The position numbers and the translations under genes were made by a program. This document shows, piece by piece, positions 12,373 to 14,193 of a stretch of 14,193 nt of DNA; position 1 is the stretch's first letter; every line of letters starts with the position of its first letter. The DNA is taken from contig PCWD01000020.1 in the NCBI GenBank assembly GCA_002787255.1, forward strand, positions 1 to 14,193, read 5' to 3'. The stretch comes from Parcubacteria group bacterium CG11_big_fil_rev_8_21_14_0_20_39_14 (GTDB lineage: Bacteria; Patescibacteriota; Minisyncoccia; Minisyncoccales; GCA-002787255). The notes under the pieces are model-generated. The model worked only from the letters and a program-made list of their open reading frames with translations. It did not search any database and was not told the DNA's origin.

Positions 12373-13092
12373 TTATTTTGAATAAGCTCGTAAATTTATT
12401 TCGGTATATTTTTTAAGGTTTTCCAAATCTTTCCTGGTCAATTTTTCCATTACATTTTCCCAATGAATAGAAACCCAATCCCCTACTTTTAATTCTGGCG
12501 CCAGCAATTTGTTCCAAACAACCTCTTTTTCAGTCGGCTTTCCCAAATAAAACTTTCCGTTTTTCTTTTCCAGCGGTTCGTAACCCGAAACCAAAACTTT
12601 CACTTTTTGCGATTTGCCATTTGCGATTTGCCGCACTTTGCCCCATTTTACCAAACAAACATCCAATAAATTCTCGTTTAGCTTTCCGCCTATTCTTCCG
12701 ATATTTAATACATGAAAACTATGATGAGGCACGGAACCTCTGGGAAATTTTTTAAGAGAAAAAGTTTTTTTTGCAAATTCTTTAAAATCTTTTTCTCTTA
12801 CTTTTTCCAGATATTCGTTTCCGAGCCAATAGGCCATGACTGCTTTATTGTTCAGGGGATTTTTAATGTTATTTGATTTGGAAATGAGCTGAAAATAGGG
12901 ATAGGCCGCCCTGAAATCCCTGATTATTTTTTCAATTTTCTTTTTGGGAATTTTCTTTCCCAAAATAAAATCAGAAATTATTTTTTTCTCTGACTTTTTC
13001 CGGGGACCGCAAAGCCCCAAAAGATTGGGCGTATATCCGTAAATAAGAGCTAACTTATATCCTGACATATTTTTGAACTTTTCTTGAGACAT
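12373..13092 (-). CDS. DUF6390-like protein
   Basis: A 239-residue cytosolic protein of unknown function. Its conserved blocks, GYTPNLLGLCGP (about 19-30), AAYPYFQLISKSNNIKNPL, AVMAYWLGNEYL, VPHHSFHVLNIGRIG (about 122-136) and CLVKWGKV, match what I recall of DUF6390. The two adjacent His in PHHSFH and the Cys in GLCGP could be functional. The ATG at 13092 is chosen because GGGAGGTGA lies immediately upstream; a GTG two codons earlier would sit inside that site. Its first 38 nt overlap the 3' end of the EamA transporter gene in another frame, so the two are translationally coupled. No clear terminator follows before the structured element at 12234-12359. Confidence 0.75.
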   Translation of the reverse strand: MSQEKFKNMSGYKLALIYGYTPNLLGLCGPRKKSEKKIISDFILGKKIPKKKIEKIIRDFRAAYPYFQLISKSNNIKNPLNNKAVMAYWLGNEYLEKVREKDFKEFAKKTFSLKKFPRGSVPHHSFHVLNIGRIGGKLNENLLDVCLVKWGKVRQIANGKSQKVKVLVSGYEPLEKKNGKFYLGKPTEKEVVWNKLLAPELKVGDWVSIHWENVMEKLTRKDLENLKKYTEINLRAYSK

Positions 13093-13954
13093 ATTCACCT
13101 CCCAAAACTAAAATTAATCCCAGTAATGTAAGGGAAACGCCAAAAATTTCAGCGGAAACAACCGTTGAATTTAAAAACGCGAAAGAAAACAAGGTGGTAA
13201 TTGGCGAGCCCAAAAGCAAAATGCAGGTAGCTTTGGAAACTGGAACAGATTTTAATCCGCTATACCAGGTAATCACATAGCCAAAAAGCAATAGGGAAGT
13301 AATTAGAACCCAAACCATCTGATTTGGCGTCAAAGCGCCAAGCAAAGAGATTTGGCTTGTCATTAAAAGGAATAATAAAATAAAAAGCGAGCCAAAAAAC
13401 ATTCTACCCCAGGCGACCACTCTTCCGGAAAGCTTTCTCAAAGTGTATTTTGACAAAACATTTTCTCCGGCCCAAAGAAGAGCAGCCAAAACAATGTATA
13501 AATCCCCCTTACCGAAAGAATGGGGAACGGTTTTTAAAATTAAGGCCGAACTGGACAGCAAAAACAAAGCCCCGATTAAAAATTCCCTGCTAATTTTTTC
13601 TTTCAAAAAAACAGCGGCCAGCACAGCCACATACAAAAACATTGTTTTGTGCAAAAAAGAACCCTGGGCGGCTGTGGTCAGGGAAAGTCCCTTAAAAAAG
13701 AGTAAAAATGGAACAGAACCGCCAATTAAACCAATTGTAATTAACAAAAACCAGTCTTTTTTTGCAAGTCTCTTAAGAATTTTAAAGTCTTTCAATAAAA
13801 TCAAAAGGCAGCTCAAAAATACAGCAACAATAATATTTTTGAGTCCGGTAAAAATATAAGGGTTTGCCAGAGAAACTCCGAATTTATTTATAAATATTGA
13901 AAAACCCGAAATAAGGGCCGTTAAAAAAACTAAAATGTACCCTTTGTTTTTCAT
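13055..13954 (-). CDS. EamA/DMT-superfamily transporter
   Basis: A 299-residue polytopic membrane protein with about ten hydrophobic segments in two similar halves, the layout of drug/metabolite transporters of the EamA type. Each half begins with a short inner segment and a helix pair: ILVFLTALISGFSIFINKFG near the start, and LYIVLAALLWAGENVLSKYT near 150-170. SLTTAAQGSFL and VPVSKATCILLLGSPI, at the ends of the third and eighth helices, are the family's typical small-residue stretches. The exported substrate (amino acid, metabolite or drug) cannot be predicted. The ATG at 13954 starts the conserved MKNKGYI segment; a longer reading from TTG 13984 is rejected because it runs into the cruciform. 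No Shine-Dalgarno is apparent. It is cotranscribed with the DUF6390-like gene, which it overlaps. Confidence 0.9.
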   Translation of the reverse strand: MKNKGYILVFLTALISGFSIFINKFGVSLANPYIFTGLKNIIVAVFLSCLLILLKDFKILKRLAKKDWFLLITIGLIGGSVPFLLFFKGLSLTTAAQGSFLHKTMFLYVAVLAAVFLKEKISREFLIGALFLLSSSALILKTVPHSFGKGDLYIVLAALLWAGENVLSKYTLRKLSGRVVAWGRMFFGSLFILLFLLMTSQISLLGALTPNQMVWVLITSLLLFGYVITWYSGLKSVPVSKATCILLLGSPITTLFSFAFLNSTVVSAEIFGVSLTLLGLILVLGGEYVSRKVQKYVRI

Positions 13955-13956
13955 GC

Positions 13957-14023
13957 CAATTTTGCCCAAGAGAGCGAGCCTCAAGCTCGGCCGAGAGGCG
14001 AAGCTCGATTGGCTGCAAAATTG
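13957..14023. repeat. 67-nt cruciform upstream of the EamA gene
   Basis: CAATTTTGC (13957-13965) pairs with GCAAAATTG (14015-14023). Inside, GCCTC/GAGGC and CTCGGCCGAG give further GC-rich pairing. It abuts the ATG at 13954 on the - strand, so it could form the leader or limit translation start. Composition is clearly richer in GC than the transporter gene. Confidence 0.55.
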
Positions 14024-14026
14024 AGC

Positions 14027-14193
14027 ACCCCGTTAGATAGCCCCGTTAGATAGAAACTATCCCTATTCGTCTTTTTCTTTCAATTCACAATCAAAATCTA
14101 TTATTTCAAGCAGTTGATAATTTTTATCTAATGGGGCATCTAATGGGGTACCCCAGAGGGATAGCTTTGCATCCCACGGGGTAGCCCGTGAGA
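14027..14193. repeat. inverted and tandem CCCCGTTAGAT repeats at window end
   Basis: ACCCCGTTAGATAG at 14027-14040 is followed directly by CCCCGTTAGATAG (14041-14053). The complement, two ATCTAATGGGG units at 14126-14136 and 14138-14148, follows after about 70 nt, so the arms pair over about 25 positions with one indel. Further dyads follow: GATAG-AAA-CTATC, GGGGTACCCC (14145-14154), GGGAT/ATCCC and CACGGG/CCCGTG. No ORF of note is seen here. The window may cut the element. Confidence 0.55.

Overview
The window reads as an AT-rich bacterial chromosome segment, most likely from a Patescibacteria/CPR-type (Parcubacteria-like) genome. The bacterial signs are consensus sigma70-type promoters (TTGACT-17-TATAAT), Rho-independent terminators, a bacterial-type Tgt and a QueH. 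The CPR assignment is an inference from compact gene order, erratic Shine-Dalgarno use, GC-rich palindromic intergenic elements in an AT-rich background, and a gene set that includes an archaeal-looking CDC48 ATPase and a RaSEA-like radical SAM protein. No rRNA, tRNA, CRISPR array or transposase gene was seen.

Layout. (1) Positions 165-2533: tgt and queH (queuosine pathway) on +, converging on a RaSEA-like radical SAM gene on - that carries one in-frame TGA but otherwise stays open until its next stop overlaps the queH stop. (2) 2571-3180: two divergent consensus promoters around a small palindrome; the + one drives an RRM/RGG RNA-binding protein that ends in a perfect 30-bp palindromic terminator. 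(3) 3243-5930, all on -: a secreted C39-type cysteine peptidase followed by a SPASM-type radical SAM enzyme, then a stand-alone MetE-like (cobalamin-independent methionine synthase family) protein. (4) 6054-7911, all on -: a TrpR-like (YerC/YecD) regulator, a decayed SPL-type radical SAM pseudogene, a DUF134 regulator, feoA, and an feoB cut off just after its G3 motif. Two copies of one palindrome lie on either side of the TrpR-like gene, each overlapping a promoter. (5) 8110-8594: a small Cys-rich protein gene, a nested array of TACGAAT motifs, and a possible 47-residue ORF. (6) 8620-12165: a proteostasis group on -, namely a two-domain CDC48/VAT-type AAA+ ATPase, a zinc-ribbon protein of unknown function, and a small heat-shock protein (alpha-crystallin domain) carrying a related zinc ribbon. 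(7) 12234-13954: a MITE-like structured element at the cdc48 promoter, a DUF6390-like gene, and an EamA-type transporter whose 3' end overlaps the DUF6390-like gene. (8) Both window ends hold clusters of GC-rich palindromes.

Themes. Three genes look damaged or shortened (RaSEA-like radical SAM, SPL radical SAM, feoB), which suggests ongoing gene loss in the radical SAM/iron section. Two candidate regulatory circuits stand out: a TrpR-like protein with twin operators at its own promoter and at the promoter leading into the DUF134-feoA genes, and the zinc-ribbon sHSP/CDC48 group as a possible protein quality-control module. Functional statements come from motif reading by eye; no database search or folding program was run.
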